A stretch of 64,000 nucleotides of DNA from an uncultured Pseudanabaenaceae cyanobacterium. GTDB lineage: Bacteria > Cyanobacteriota > Cyanobacteriia > Pseudanabaenales > Pseudanabaenaceae. Shown here piece after piece: positions 16,985-25,264 of this stretch. A model generated the notes under the pieces. That model did no database searches. It was given only the letters and a program-made list of their open reading frames with translations, and was not told where the DNA came from. The translations under genes were made by a program, and so were the position numbers. The first letter of the stretch is position 1. Every line of letters begins with the position of its first letter. The stretch spans positions 48,494 to 112,493 of the forward strand of contig CALGKB010000003.1 in the NCBI GenBank assembly GCA_937927915.1, written 5' to 3'.

Positions 16985-17083
16985 CAATGCCTCTAAAATC
17001 TTAAGATTTCTTTACAAAACTCTGGTAAAACTGTCAACCCTGCTACTTTACTAACATAAAAATAATAAGTAGATATACCCATA

Positions 17084-17353
17084 ATGGTAGAGGAATATTA
17101 CTTTTGCCTCTATATTGCTGGAAAAGTAAACCCCAACTCACGGCGCGCTATCAATAACTTACGCCGACTCCTGGCAGAGCAGCCCCACATGCGCTACACC
17201 CTAGAGATTGTGGATGTCCTAGAAAATCCCGATCGGGCAGAGGCAGATAAGATTAAGGCTACTCCTACCCTGGAGTGGCGATTTGGTCAACAACGGGGAA
17301 GGTTAGTGGGAGACTTTTCCCAGACTGAGAAGTTAGCCTCCCTATTTCGCTAG
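17084..17353 (+). CDS. KaiB-like thioredoxin-fold protein
   Basis: An 89-residue single-domain protein of the KaiB family. YFCLYIAGKVNPNSRRAINNLRRLL, then YTLEIVDVLENPDRAEADKIKATPTL and GDFSQTEKL follow the KaiB pattern ([38 protein letters not shown]). KaiB binds KaiC in the circadian clock; SasA has a KaiB-like N-domain. The sequence is divergent from the canonical clock KaiB, and no kaiA or kaiC is near, so this is more likely a KaiB2/B3-type paralogue. It is divergent from the CofE-like gene and converges on IM30 with a four-base overlap. Confidence 0.8.
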   Translation: MVEEYYFCLYIAGKVNPNSRRAINNLRRLLAEQPHMRYTLEIVDVLENPDRAEADKIKATPTLEWRFGQQRGRLVGDFSQTEKLASLFR

Positions 17354-18096
17354 ATATTGCTACTACGGATTTGTTGACGCAGTTGCTCTAGTTCCGCATC
17401 GACGGGGCTGGGGTTGAGAGCGGGAGTGGAAGCACTGGTACCCATCAGGCGAGCCTTCATTGCCATCAGTTCATCATCGAGGTCGCTATTGGACTCCAGT
17501 TGGGCAAATTGTGCCTCTAGGTTGTCCATACCCATTTCAGACAGAGCATTAGCTTTTGCCTCTGCCATCAGTACCCGCTCTTCCATACGCTCGAAGGCAG
17601 CCGCTGCCGACTTGGTGTTGATCTTGCCCATCATGTTATTGAGGTTTTCCTGCGCTTTTGCTGCCTGAATGCGGGACTTGAGCATTTCCTTCTTGGTTTT
17701 TGCCTCCGCGATCTTGCTCTCCAGGATGGTAAGGTTCTTCTTCAGTTGGTTGACCTGGGCAACAGACTGTTCGTAAGCGGGTTTGATGCTAGCTAGGGTA
17801 TCGGCGTAGGTCTTTTTGCGGGCGAGGGCTTCACGGGCCAGGTTTTCGTCCCCCTTTTGCAGGGCGAGCATGGCACGCCGTTCCCACTCCATCACCTGGG
17901 CTTCTGTCTGTTTATACTGTTGTTCCTGGCGCTTCATGGCTGCCATCGCTTGGGCAACTGCCTGGCGGAGCTGCACCAGGTCTTCTTGCATATCAATGAT
18001 TGTCTGTTCTAAAATCTTTTCCGGGTCTTCAGCGGCGGTAATGAGGGCATTAAGGTTAGACCGCGCCAACATACTAATCCGATCGAGTAGTCCCAT
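17350..18096 (-). CDS. PspA/IM30 (Vipp1) family membrane-maintenance protein
   Basis: A 248-residue, almost wholly helical coiled-coil protein of the PspA/IM30 family. The start MGLLDRISMLARSNLNAL is the amphipathic membrane-binding helix, followed by AEDPEKILEQTIIDMQEDLVQLRQAVA and NLAREALARKKTY. These proteins form ESCRT-III-like rings that protect and remodel cytoplasmic and thylakoid membranes. A short C-terminal helix (VDAELEQLRQQI) after a Ser/Pro-rich linker is Vipp1-like. Cyanobacteria often carry both vipp1 and pspA, and I cannot say which this is. The ATG at 18096 is chosen because the family begins at MGL[LF]DR. Confidence 0.9.
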   Translation of the reverse strand: MGLLDRISMLARSNLNALITAAEDPEKILEQTIIDMQEDLVQLRQAVAQAMAAMKRQEQQYKQTEAQVMEWERRAMLALQKGDENLAREALARKKTYADTLASIKPAYEQSVAQVNQLKKNLTILESKIAEAKTKKEMLKSRIQAAKAQENLNNMMGKINTKSAAAAFERMEERVLMAEAKANALSEMGMDNLEAQFAQLESNSDLDDELMAMKARLMGTSASTPALNPSPVDAELEQLRQQIRSSNI

Positions 18097-18187
18097 AGGT
18101 TTTCCCCGTGTTAAACACCTTTTCCCCAATTATACAAGGGTAAAGGCTTTCTGTCCTATACTAAAACTGCGTTACCAAAGTTTATTT

Positions 18188-18445
18188 ATGTTTACGATCG
18201 AGATAAATTTGCGGAGCAATCCTGTCCCTGTGATTATCATGCGCAAAGACCAGGAGGGCGCAGACCAGCTCTACCATACCCTCGTGCAGGCTATGCAGGG
18301 GGAGGGGGAGAAGGTATTGCACCTGACCTGTGAGAAGCAAGAGGGGCGCAGGGTGGCAGTACTGAGCGCTGAGATTTTGGCGGTACAGGTGTCTAGCAAA
18401 ACAAGTTCACCGACGGGCATGGGGGCTGGCTTTGTCCGCAATTGA
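18188..18445 (+). CDS. UPF0367 family protein
   Basis: An 85-residue cytoplasmic protein starting MFTIEINLRSNPVPVIIMRK and containing LTCEKQEGRRVAVLSAEILAVQV, the signature of UPF0367, a cyanobacterial and plastid family with no known function. It is divergent from IM30 across 91 bases and its 3' end overlaps the start of the ECF-type ATPase by 14 bases, so the two are co-translated. Confidence 0.85.
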   Translation: MFTIEINLRSNPVPVIIMRKDQEGADQLYHTLVQAMQGEGEKVLHLTCEKQEGRRVAVLSAEILAVQVSSKTSSPTGMGAGFVRN

Positions 18446-19091
18446 GGCAAATGGGGTCTGGTTTAGTTGGCAGGGGTGTGCCCCCCTCTTGCGGGACTGC
18501 AGTTTTGTCATACCCCAGGGGCAGTTATGGATGTTGTTGGGGGCAAATGGCAGTGGCAAGTCCACCCTGCTGAAAATCATTGCCGGCTTATTAGAGCCGA
18601 CGGCGGGGGAAATCAGGGTCAAGGGGACGGTGGGATTTGTTTTTCAAAATCCTGACCATCAGCTAGTGATGCCAACAGTGGGAGCAGATATTGCCTTTAG
18701 TTTGGGGGGACAGGGGCTAGGTCATCAGGCGTTGCAGGAACGTGTGGGGGCGGCTTTGCAGGCGGTGGATTTGGCTGGCTATCAGCGGCGACCGATCTAT
18801 GCCCTCAGTGGAGGACAAAAACAACGGGTAGCGATCGCGGGGGAGTTGGCAAGGCAGACAGAAATTCTCTTGCTAGATGAACCAACAGCATTACTCGATC
18901 GGGACTATCAACTGGACCTGGTGCAACTGGTGCGGCGTCTGGTGGATGAGCGGGGGATTACAGCGCTGTGGGTGACCCATAGACTGCCGGAGTTAGACTA
19001 CGCTGACGGGGCATTGCTGTTGGAGCGGGGTAAAATTATTGACCAGGGGAAACCCGATCGCCTACGGCAACAGCTAGAGGAATTGGTCTAA
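18432..19091 (+). CDS. ECF/CbiO-type ABC transporter ATP-binding protein
   Basis: A 219-residue ABC ATPase with Walker A GANGSGKST, Q-loop VFQNPDHQ, signature LSGGQKQRVAIA, Walker B ILLLDEPTA and switch histidine WVTHR. The QNPDHQLVMPTVGADIAFSL segment is typical of energy-coupling factor (EcfA/CbiO) ATPases that drive vitamin or metal import. No EcfT or substrate-binding subunit is adjacent, so partner and substrate are unknown. The start is TTG at 18432, preceded by GGGGGC. The reading frame overlaps the UPF0367 gene. Confidence 0.85.
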   Translation: MSAIEANGVWFSWQGCAPLLRDCSFVIPQGQLWMLLGANGSGKSTLLKIIAGLLEPTAGEIRVKGTVGFVFQNPDHQLVMPTVGADIAFSLGGQGLGHQALQERVGAALQAVDLAGYQRRPIYALSGGQKQRVAIAGELARQTEILLLDEPTALLDRDYQLDLVQLVRRLVDERGITALWVTHRLPELDYADGALLLERGKIIDQGKPDRLRQQLEELV

Positions 19092-19125
19092 AATCAAGGA
19101 ATTTCTGTAGCTTACATCAGGGTAT

Positions 19126-19581
19126 ATGCCAAGTTTTTTAGTAGCGATCGATGGTTCCAGTGTGCATCAGAAGGTGATTGACAAGGTGATAGAGTTAGCC
19201 ACTCCCGGCAAGACCTATGTCATCTTGCTAACAGTTATGGAACCCCTAGAGAGTTACCTACCCCCTGTGTTATTGCCAACGGGGGATTGGGTGAGTTTGC
19301 CCCTGCCTGTGCATGAGGAGACGGAGAAAAAGTTGCGGGAGAGTGTCAGTTTGGTGTTAAAGCAGGCATCCGATCGCCTTGCCAGTCACAACATTGCCAA
19401 TGAGACCCGCATGGAAACGGGCAGTCCTAGGGAAGTGATTTGCCGTGTGGCAGGGGAAGTGAAACCAACGGTGTTGATTTTGGGGTCGCGGGGCTTAGGC
19501 TCGATCGAGCGGTTGATGTTGGGGAGCGTCAGTGATTACGTTGTCCACCATGCCCCCTGTCCTGTGTTGATTGTGCGTTAA
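19126..19581 (+). CDS. universal stress protein (UspA family)
   Basis: A 151-residue single Usp domain. It begins FLVAIDGSSVHQKVIDKVIE and ends with the ATP-binding pattern LILGSRGLGSIERLMLGSVSDYVVHHAPCPVLIV, whose G-2x-G-9x-G-(S/T) layout marks the nucleotide-binding class. It converges on the VKOR gene with a four-base overlap. A second, distinct Usp is at 53509. Confidence 0.92.
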   Translation: MPSFLVAIDGSSVHQKVIDKVIELATPGKTYVILLTVMEPLESYLPPVLLPTGDWVSLPLPVHEETEKKLRESVSLVLKQASDRLASHNIANETRMETGSPREVICRVAGEVKPTVLILGSRGLGSIERLMLGSVSDYVVHHAPCPVLIVR

Positions 19582-20450
19582 TTGCGCGGTCCTTGGTAGT
19601 TAGTAAGGTCTGCCAGTTCCTGCAGGGAGCGGACACCCACTTTGAACTGCCCGTTGATCTCCCAGGTGGGATAGCTGGTGATCTTCTTATCCACACAAAT
19701 TTTGGCAGGGGGAGTGCCAGGACCGCCGTTGGGGGAACATTCCACGTAGGGAACCAATCTCTTTGCCTCGCCAAATTTTTCTAACTGGTCGTGGCAGTGG
19801 GGACACCAATTGGCGCCATACATTTTTGCGCCCTGTTGGGCGAGGTGACGAGCTAACTGTCCAGCAAAGGTACTGCTTGCTGTTGCCACTTGTTTTTGCG
19901 TGGCATAGAGACCAACTGCCCCAATCATCACTACTAGACCTACGGACAGACCAGTAAAAAAGAGTTGACCTTGGTCTTCCCAGTCATTGCCTAACAAATT
20001 GAGGAGCCAAATCAGGGTGACATTTATGGCAGAGCCAATGCAGTAAAAACAGGGGGTTTGCAGTTCAAAGGCTAAGAGATACATGAGATAGCCACTGAAG
20101 AACAACATGGCGGTAGAACCGAGAAAGACTAGAAAGGCTAATTGTTGTTTTAGTTTCTTTTTTGCCTTGACATCTTCCCGTTTGTCAAACAGGGGAATTG
20201 CTGATAAAACCCCCACAAACAAATATGCCAACGCCCCAAATACTGTGAGGGGAATGTCAAATACTTTGGCGTATTCACTGCTCAAGACCCGATCGCACCC
20301 CGTACCACTGCCAGCGGCACAAAAAGCAGGGGCATTGCCCATAAAGTGAGTGACAGTTAAATAGGTAGTCAGAACTGTGCCTACTACTGCTAAAGCCACG
20401 ATCGCGGGACGGGATATTTTGAAGATCAGCGGTTCTGCCAAGGGACGCAT
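19578..20450 (-). CDS. VKOR-thioredoxin fusion, disulfide-bond-forming membrane protein
   Basis: A 290-residue fusion of a vitamin K epoxide reductase domain with five hydrophobic segments (about 12-200) and a C-terminal thioredoxin-like domain. Key cysteines are present: the loop pair in FCAAGSGTGC, the quinone-linked CFYC, and the thioredoxin CPHC. This is the architecture of the cyanobacterial and plant (LTO1) oxidase that forms disulfides in exported proteins and passes electrons to quinone. It converges on the Usp gene. It could oxidise the four-cysteine COP23 proteins, though nothing but co-occurrence supports that. Confidence 0.93.
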   Translation of the reverse strand: MRPLAEPLIFKISRPAIVALAVVGTVLTTYLTVTHFMGNAPAFCAAGSGTGCDRVLSSEYAKVFDIPLTVFGALAYLFVGVLSAIPLFDKREDVKAKKKLKQQLAFLVFLGSTAMLFFSGYLMYLLAFELQTPCFYCIGSAINVTLIWLLNLLGNDWEDQGQLFFTGLSVGLVVMIGAVGLYATQKQVATASSTFAGQLARHLAQQGAKMYGANWCPHCHDQLEKFGEAKRLVPYVECSPNGGPGTPPAKICVDKKITSYPTWEINGQFKVGVRSLQELADLTNYQGPRN

Positions 20451-20793
20451 AGCCTATGCTCACACAACAACTCCCCCCTATTTTACCGCCTCAATCTGCA
20501 AAATTAGCTTCCCTGTAACAACAGTGCGCGCTTTTAGAAGTTTTGTGTCGGTCTTTAAGGCACCAAACTAAAATTCTACTTCTCTATCAGTTTTGTGAGA
20601 GGGGCAGATTTATATCCTGACAGGCAGAGAGTTTACAGGTTGGCTCTTCAGACCATGCCTAAGAATGTCCGCTAACCGCTGGTATAGGGGGAATCCTGCG
20701 GCAGTGCTAGGGTCAGCAAAACTGTTGATCTGTGTATCTAGCTCATAAAAAAAGGAGCAGTGCTCCCTCCAGAAATGCATTAGTTAGCCACCT
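20451..20793. other. 343-base intergenic region
   Basis: This lies between the VKOR gene (reading left from 20450) and the 3' end of the fasciclin gene. It should contain the VKOR promoter on its left side and contains the fasciclin terminator on its right. I see no convincing ORF, tRNA or known small RNA in the central part (about 20570-20740). Confidence 0.5.
20747..20766 (-). terminator. Rho-independent terminator of the fasciclin gene
   Basis: On the minus strand GGAGC-ACT-GCTCC is followed directly by seven T. It lies 28 bases after the fasciclin stop codon region and is one of the clearest terminators of the window. Confidence 0.8.
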
Positions 20794-21321
20794 TTATAGC
20801 TTCAGATTGGGGGGCAGAATTACCGTATCAATGACATGAATTACACCATTAGATGCTTTGACATCTACAGCAGTAATATTGGCACCATTGACCTTGGGTT
20901 TGCCATCTACAACCGTAACTTTAATGTTGCTTCCCTCTACTGTCTTCACTTCCCCAGGCTTGACATCCTTAGATAACACTTCTCCCGGCACAACGTGGTA
21001 GGTTAAAACTTTGACTAGGGTCTGCTTATTTTCAGGGCGAAGAAGTTTCTCCAGGGTGTCCTTGGGTAAAGCAGCAAAAGCAGCATTAGTAGGAGCAAAC
21101 ACCGTGAAGGGTCCTTTGCCAGAGAGGGTTTCCACGAGACCAGCAGCTTTAATGGCAGTGACTAACGTGGAAAAATCTTTGTTGCTAGAGGCAACGGTAA
21201 CAATGTTACCTACCTCAGATTTAGCTACAACTTCTGCTGCCTGCACAGTAGGGCAATACCAGTTGCTGAAACCAAAGGCTATACCGAGAGATAACGCAAC
21301 AGTAAGGGTCAGGTTTTTCAT
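20794..21321 (-). CDS. secreted fasciclin-domain protein
   Basis: A 175-residue protein with a signal peptide (cleavage after TVQA) and one fasciclin (FAS1) domain. The H1 and H2 motifs are clear in [27 protein letters not shown] and in [13 protein letters not shown], with the YHVVPGEV segment between. FAS1 domains act in cell-surface adhesion. Many cyanobacteria export such single-domain proteins; the role here is not known. It is a single gene with its own terminator. Confidence 0.92.
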   Translation of the reverse strand: MKNLTLTVALSLGIAFGFSNWYCPTVQAAEVVAKSEVGNIVTVASSNKDFSTLVTAIKAAGLVETLSGKGPFTVFAPTNAAFAALPKDTLEKLLRPENKQTLVKVLTYHVVPGEVLSKDVKPGEVKTVEGSNIKVTVVDGKPKVNGANITAVDVKASNGVIHVIDTVILPPNLKL

Positions 21322-21566
21322 AGTCGGTGATTCAAAATTGTTTGCATTACTAACCTAAGAAAATTGCCAGTCTCTCACAATCCTGCGGTGGACATAAATC
21401 AATCTCTTAACTCTCCCACTAAAGTACAATTCAGGCATCAGCAGGGAACAATTGAATTACAATTACCTGTCATAGAAATACTAACCCTAGCTCTAATACC
21501 ATATGGCACAACTTCCCAGTCTGGTTATTTTTGGTTAATATTGTGGTATGCGTAAATAACCCGATC

Positions 21567-21794
21567 GTGAAGGCTTTTCTCCTTTTCCTCATTCGGTTTT
21601 ATCGTCTGTTTATTTCCCCTCTTTTGGGTCCCAATTGCCGCTATACTCCTACTTGTTCCCAGTATGCCCTGACAGCGATCGAGCGTTTCGGTGCTTGGCG
21701 GGGTAGTTGGCTGGCAATCAAAAGGATTCTCCGTTGTCATCCCTTCCATCCGGGGGGCTATGACCCTGTCCCTGAAGTAGAGCCAAAACTATGA
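21567..21794 (+). CDS. yidD: membrane protein insertion efficiency factor YidD
   Basis: A 75-residue YidD protein with the family signature [28 protein letters not shown] and the [13 protein letters not shown] end, including three of the conserved cysteines. It is a peripheral membrane protein thought to help YidC insert membrane proteins. I choose the GTG at 21567 ([13 protein letters not shown]), since family members begin with this amphipathic helix; a TTG 36 bases upstream is the alternative. Its stop overlaps the queF start as ATGA. Confidence 0.88.
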   Translation: MKAFLLFLIRFYRLFISPLLGPNCRYTPTCSQYALTAIERFGAWRGSWLAIKRILRCHPFHPGGYDPVPEVEPKL

Positions 21795-22165
21795 AGTACG
21801 GTGAAGAAGCGATCGCAAAAGCTGCCTTAACTACTTTCCCTAACCCCAGACCTGGTAGGGAATACGAGATTCACATCACGCTGCCGGAGTACACCTGTAA
21901 GTGCCCCTTCTCTGGCTATCCTGATTTTGCCACTATTTACTTGACCTATGTGCCCAACCAAGTCCTGGTGGAACTGAAGGCAATCAAGCTCTACATTAAC
22001 AGCTACCGCGATCGTTATATCTCCCACGAGGAGGCTATCAACCAAATCCTCGATGACTTTGTAGCAGCCGCCGATCCTCTGCGGGTACATATTAAAGGGG
22101 ACTTCAATCCCAGGGGTAATGTGCATACTGTGGTGGAGGTGCGCTACCAAAAACCAGCTAGCTAA
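21791..22165 (+). CDS. queF: NADPH-dependent 7-cyano-7-deazaguanine reductase
   Basis: A 124-residue short-type QueF of the tunnelling-fold family. It reduces preQ0 to preQ1 in queuosine tRNA modification. The catalytic cysteine lies in [12 protein letters not shown], and the [21 protein letters not shown] segment is the QueF motif that binds NADPH. No preQ1 riboswitch motif was seen upstream of yidD-queF. It overlaps the convergent ABC ATPase gene by eight bases. Confidence 0.95.
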   Translation: MKYGEEAIAKAALTTFPNPRPGREYEIHITLPEYTCKCPFSGYPDFATIYLTYVPNQVLVELKAIKLYINSYRDRYISHEEAINQILDDFVAAADPLRVHIKGDFNPRGNVHTVVEVRYQKPAS

Positions 22166-23492
22166 CTGCTTCGCTCTCCCCCTGATTGATGTAAAAGCGG
22201 TCTTCGTTGGTGTCGTATTCAAATAACTCGGCGTAGCGTCCCCAATCAACGGCAGTGGCAAATTGGCGTTCCGCCTCTACAGGGGGAAAGTGCTCTTCCC
22301 ACAAACTGAGGAAAGTATCCGATCGCACTGACCCACTCTTCTTCTCCTGCAGAACTTCCACCATTTTCCCCAGGACAGGGACATTGGCAAGGGCTTGCTG
22401 GCGGAAGAGGTCTTTACTGCGCAGGATGGTGGTAGTGGCAAAATCTTGCCCGATGGGGGTTAACTTCACGTCCCCCTGGGAGACAGTAGCAAAATCAAGG
22501 AGGACACAGGCATCTAGGATGGGGAGGAGGGCATCTACCTCCAGTTGCAGGCGTTCGGCAAGGCGGGGTATATCGTCTGTCCCCTCGGGGAGGTTGACAA
22601 TCACTTCTAACAAACCGCTGATTTCACCCACGCGCACGTGGGGCAAGGGTGTAGCCCAGGGACTGCTAATTTCCACTGGCGGGGTAACTGCCGCCCCTAC
22701 CAAACTCGGCTCCCGTCCCACCACTTCGATTTCCGGATTGGTCATCACCTGGTAGATGTAGTCCACCAGTTCCTTAAAGCGGGGATGGGTACGATCGTGG
22801 GGTCGTGGTAAATCAATAGTCAATTCCCCTCGCACCCTGCCGGGATTTGCCCCTAGGATAACCACCCGATCGGCTAAAAAAACTGCCTCTTCAATATTGT
22901 GGGTAACAATTAGGATGCTCTTGGAGGGGAACATACCTGCATTCCAGAGGTCATCGATCTCCCCCCGCAGGTTCTCGGACGTAAGGACATCCAGGGCACT
23001 AAAGGGTTCGTCCATAAACAACACCTGGGGTTCCAGGACGAAGGCACGGGCAAAACCCACTCGTTGTTTCATCCCCCCCGATAACTCCTTGGGGTAGGCA
23101 CTCTCAAAGCCATCTAAGCCCACAAGGTCGATCGCTCTTAGAGCCATCTGCCGCCGCACTGTCCTGCTTATTCCCTTTGCCTCTAAGCCCAGCTCCACAT
23201 TCTCCTGTACCGTCAGCCAAGGGAGGAGGGCAAAACTCTGAAACACCATCGCCACATCGCTGTTGGGTCCGTTCAACGGTCTGCCATTGCTGAGCACCTG
23301 CCCCCGACTAGGGGGAATCAACCCCGCCATAATCCTTAACAGCGTACTTTTGCCACTGCCACTTCTACCCAGCAGGGCAACCACTTCCCCCGATCGGATA
23401 GTTAGATTGATGTCCTGCAGGACGGGAAATTCTCCCTTCCCCTCAGGCAGCGGAAAATACTTGTGCACATTTTCCACAGTGATTAAGCTCAT
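22158..23492 (-). CDS. nitrate/sulfonate/taurine-type ABC transporter ATPase with AAA-associated C-terminal domain
   Basis: A 444-residue protein. Residues 1-260 form an ABC ATPase: Walker A GRSGSGKST, Q-loop VFQSFALLPWL, signature LSGGMKQRVGFARA, Walker B VLFMDEPFSALD and THNIEEAV, the pattern of NrtD/SsuB/TauB. The last 180 residues (from about GEISGLLEVIVNLPEGTDD) resemble the AAA-associated C-terminal domain, a winged-helix-like accessory of unclear role. It starts at the ATG at 23492, 16 bases after the fused permease gene, with which it forms an operon. The substrate is unknown. Confidence 0.88.
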   Translation of the reverse strand: MSLITVENVHKYFPLPEGKGEFPVLQDINLTIRSGEVVALLGRSGSGKSTLLRIMAGLIPPSRGQVLSNGRPLNGPNSDVAMVFQSFALLPWLTVQENVELGLEAKGISRTVRRQMALRAIDLVGLDGFESAYPKELSGGMKQRVGFARAFVLEPQVLFMDEPFSALDVLTSENLRGEIDDLWNAGMFPSKSILIVTHNIEEAVFLADRVVILGANPGRVRGELTIDLPRPHDRTHPRFKELVDYIYQVMTNPEIEVVGREPSLVGAAVTPPVEISSPWATPLPHVRVGEISGLLEVIVNLPEGTDDIPRLAERLQLEVDALLPILDACVLLDFATVSQGDVKLTPIGQDFATTTILRSKDLFRQQALANVPVLGKMVEVLQEKKSGSVRSDTFLSLWEEHFPPVEAERQFATAVDWGRYAELFEYDTNEDRFYINQGESEAVS

Positions 23493-23508
23493 GGTGTCCC
23501 CCCCCCTA

Positions 23509-25230
23509 CTACAAATGATACTTAGTTTCTGCCAATTGGTAGAGTCGCCGCCAGAACAAGCGGTTAAGTCCCACCACAAACAAGCTCATCATGCCAATTC
23601 CCAGGGTAATGCGTGCCCAGTCCCCTTGGTTAGTAGCGGCGGCAATGTATGCCCCCAAGCCCTGGGCTTGCAGAGTGGTAGTCCCCCAGGAAACAATTTC
23701 CGAGACAATGCTGGCGTTCCAGGCTCCCCCACTGGCGGTAATGCCCCCTGTTACCCAGGCGGAAAAGATGCCAGGGATAATCAAGCGCTGCCACCGCTTC
23801 CAACCCTTTAAGCCAATATCATCCGCCATCTCCCGCAAATCCGTAGGGATACTCTGCGCCCCCGCGATGGAATTAAAGAGAATGTACCACTGTGCCCCCA
23901 GGGACATCAACAGAATACTGCCCCAGTCAAGGCTGATGTGGGAACGGAGAAAGAAGATAGTGGCAAAGGGGAAGATAAAGTTGGCAGGGAAAGAAGCGAG
24001 GAATTGCACCACTGGTTGCAACAGGCGCGCCAATTTGGGCTGAAACCCGATCGCTACTCCCACGGGAGTCCAGACCAAGGTAGCAACCACCAGCAGTAAA
24101 CTCACCCGCAACAGTGTCAACACCCCCAACCCCAAAACCCTGATTAATTCTCCTACTCCCACCGTAGTAATGACAAACTGCAGAGCAACAGCAATTAAGA
24201 CACCTGTAATCAGCCACAGCAGGAGGTTAAACCACCGATCGTTGCCTTCCTTTATTTCTGCCGCCGGTTCCGGCAGCCAGCGGGAGAGGTCAGAAAGGAA
24301 CTGATTAATTCTCTCCGAGAAAGGGGCAAGGAAGTTACCCAGCAAACTGGGCAGGCGGGCAGTAGTGATCAGGTCGTACATCCAAGAGGAAGGCACTTCA
24401 GCGCTGGCACTCTGTTCTAGGCGAAACTTATCCGACCAAGCCACCAGGGGGCGCCAAAACAGTTGGTCTACCGCCACGATCACAACGGCGATGGTGAGAA
24501 TTGCCCATCCCAGGGCACTGAGATTTTCCTGGGCAATCGCAGTTGCCACATAGGAGCCTAAACCGGGTAGGATATACTCCTTGTTGAGGACGCTAATGGC
24601 TTCACTTTCCGAGACGAAAAACCACCCCCCTCCAAAACTCATCATGGCGTTCCACAGCAAGCCCACCATCGCACTGGGCACTTCCAATTTCATAAACCGT
24701 TGCCAGCGGGACAGACGATAGAGGCGGGCAGCCTCATCCAACTCGCGGGGAATCGTGCGCAAGGACTGATAGAAAGAAAACGTCATGTTCCACACCTGAC
24801 TGGTGAAGATAGCAAAGATGGAAGCTGCTTCCAACCCCAACAAACTGCCAGGAAACAGAGCAATAAAGCCCGTAACTGTAATAGACAGAAAACCCAACAC
24901 CGGCACAGACTGCAAAATGTCTAACAGAGGGACCAGAATCTTTTCTGCCCTGCGACTGTTAGCCGCCACATAGCCGTAGACGAGGGTAAAGACTGTGGAG
25001 AAAAAGAGGGCAATAAACATCCGTAAGGTCGATCGTCCCGCATAATAGGGCAGACGGCGGGGGTCGAGGTCAATCTCTGGTAGAGGCACATCCTCTTGGA
25101 AGGCTGCCATCATATCTGACCCCAAATGGGCAATCAGGGCTAAGACCGTCAATGCCGTCACAATTACTGCTACATCCGCCAGCCCAAAGGGGGCGCGCTT
25201 GAGAGTTTCCGCCGTAGGAAAGGTTCGCAT
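23509..25230 (-). CDS. fused double-permease ABC transporter subunit
   Basis: A 573-residue protein with two binding-protein-dependent transport permease domains in one chain. Each has the EAA-loop: SLRTIPRELDEAARLYRLSRWQRFMKLEVPSAM (about 155-190) and AQSIPTDLREMADDIGLKGWKRWQRLIIPGIFSA (about 455-490). About eleven hydrophobic segments are visible. With the ATPase downstream it makes a complete membrane core related to nitrate/taurine importers. No periplasmic binding protein gene is adjacent. Confidence 0.9.
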   Translation of the reverse strand: MRTFPTAETLKRAPFGLADVAVIVTALTVLALIAHLGSDMMAAFQEDVPLPEIDLDPRRLPYYAGRSTLRMFIALFFSTVFTLVYGYVAANSRRAEKILVPLLDILQSVPVLGFLSITVTGFIALFPGSLLGLEAASIFAIFTSQVWNMTFSFYQSLRTIPRELDEAARLYRLSRWQRFMKLEVPSAMVGLLWNAMMSFGGGWFFVSESEAISVLNKEYILPGLGSYVATAIAQENLSALGWAILTIAVVIVAVDQLFWRPLVAWSDKFRLEQSASAEVPSSWMYDLITTARLPSLLGNFLAPFSERINQFLSDLSRWLPEPAAEIKEGNDRWFNLLLWLITGVLIAVALQFVITTVGVGELIRVLGLGVLTLLRVSLLLVVATLVWTPVGVAIGFQPKLARLLQPVVQFLASFPANFIFPFATIFFLRSHISLDWGSILLMSLGAQWYILFNSIAGAQSIPTDLREMADDIGLKGWKRWQRLIIPGIFSAWVTGGITASGGAWNASIVSEIVSWGTTTLQAQGLGAYIAAATNQGDWARITLGIGMMSLFVVGLNRLFWRRLYQLAETKYHL

Positions 25231-25264
25231 AGAGGCTAAATTCTAGGGGCACAATTAAGAAATT

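Noticed and set aside
21364..21555. A 63-residue plus-strand frame between the fasciclin gene and yidD.
   Set aside because: It has no ribosome-binding site or recognisable motif, and its end overlaps the upstream alternative start of yidD. It looks like chance.
21322..21566. The yidD-queF leader checked for a preQ1 riboswitch.
   Set aside because: No preQ1-I hairpin with an A-rich tail or other preQ1 class pattern was seen.
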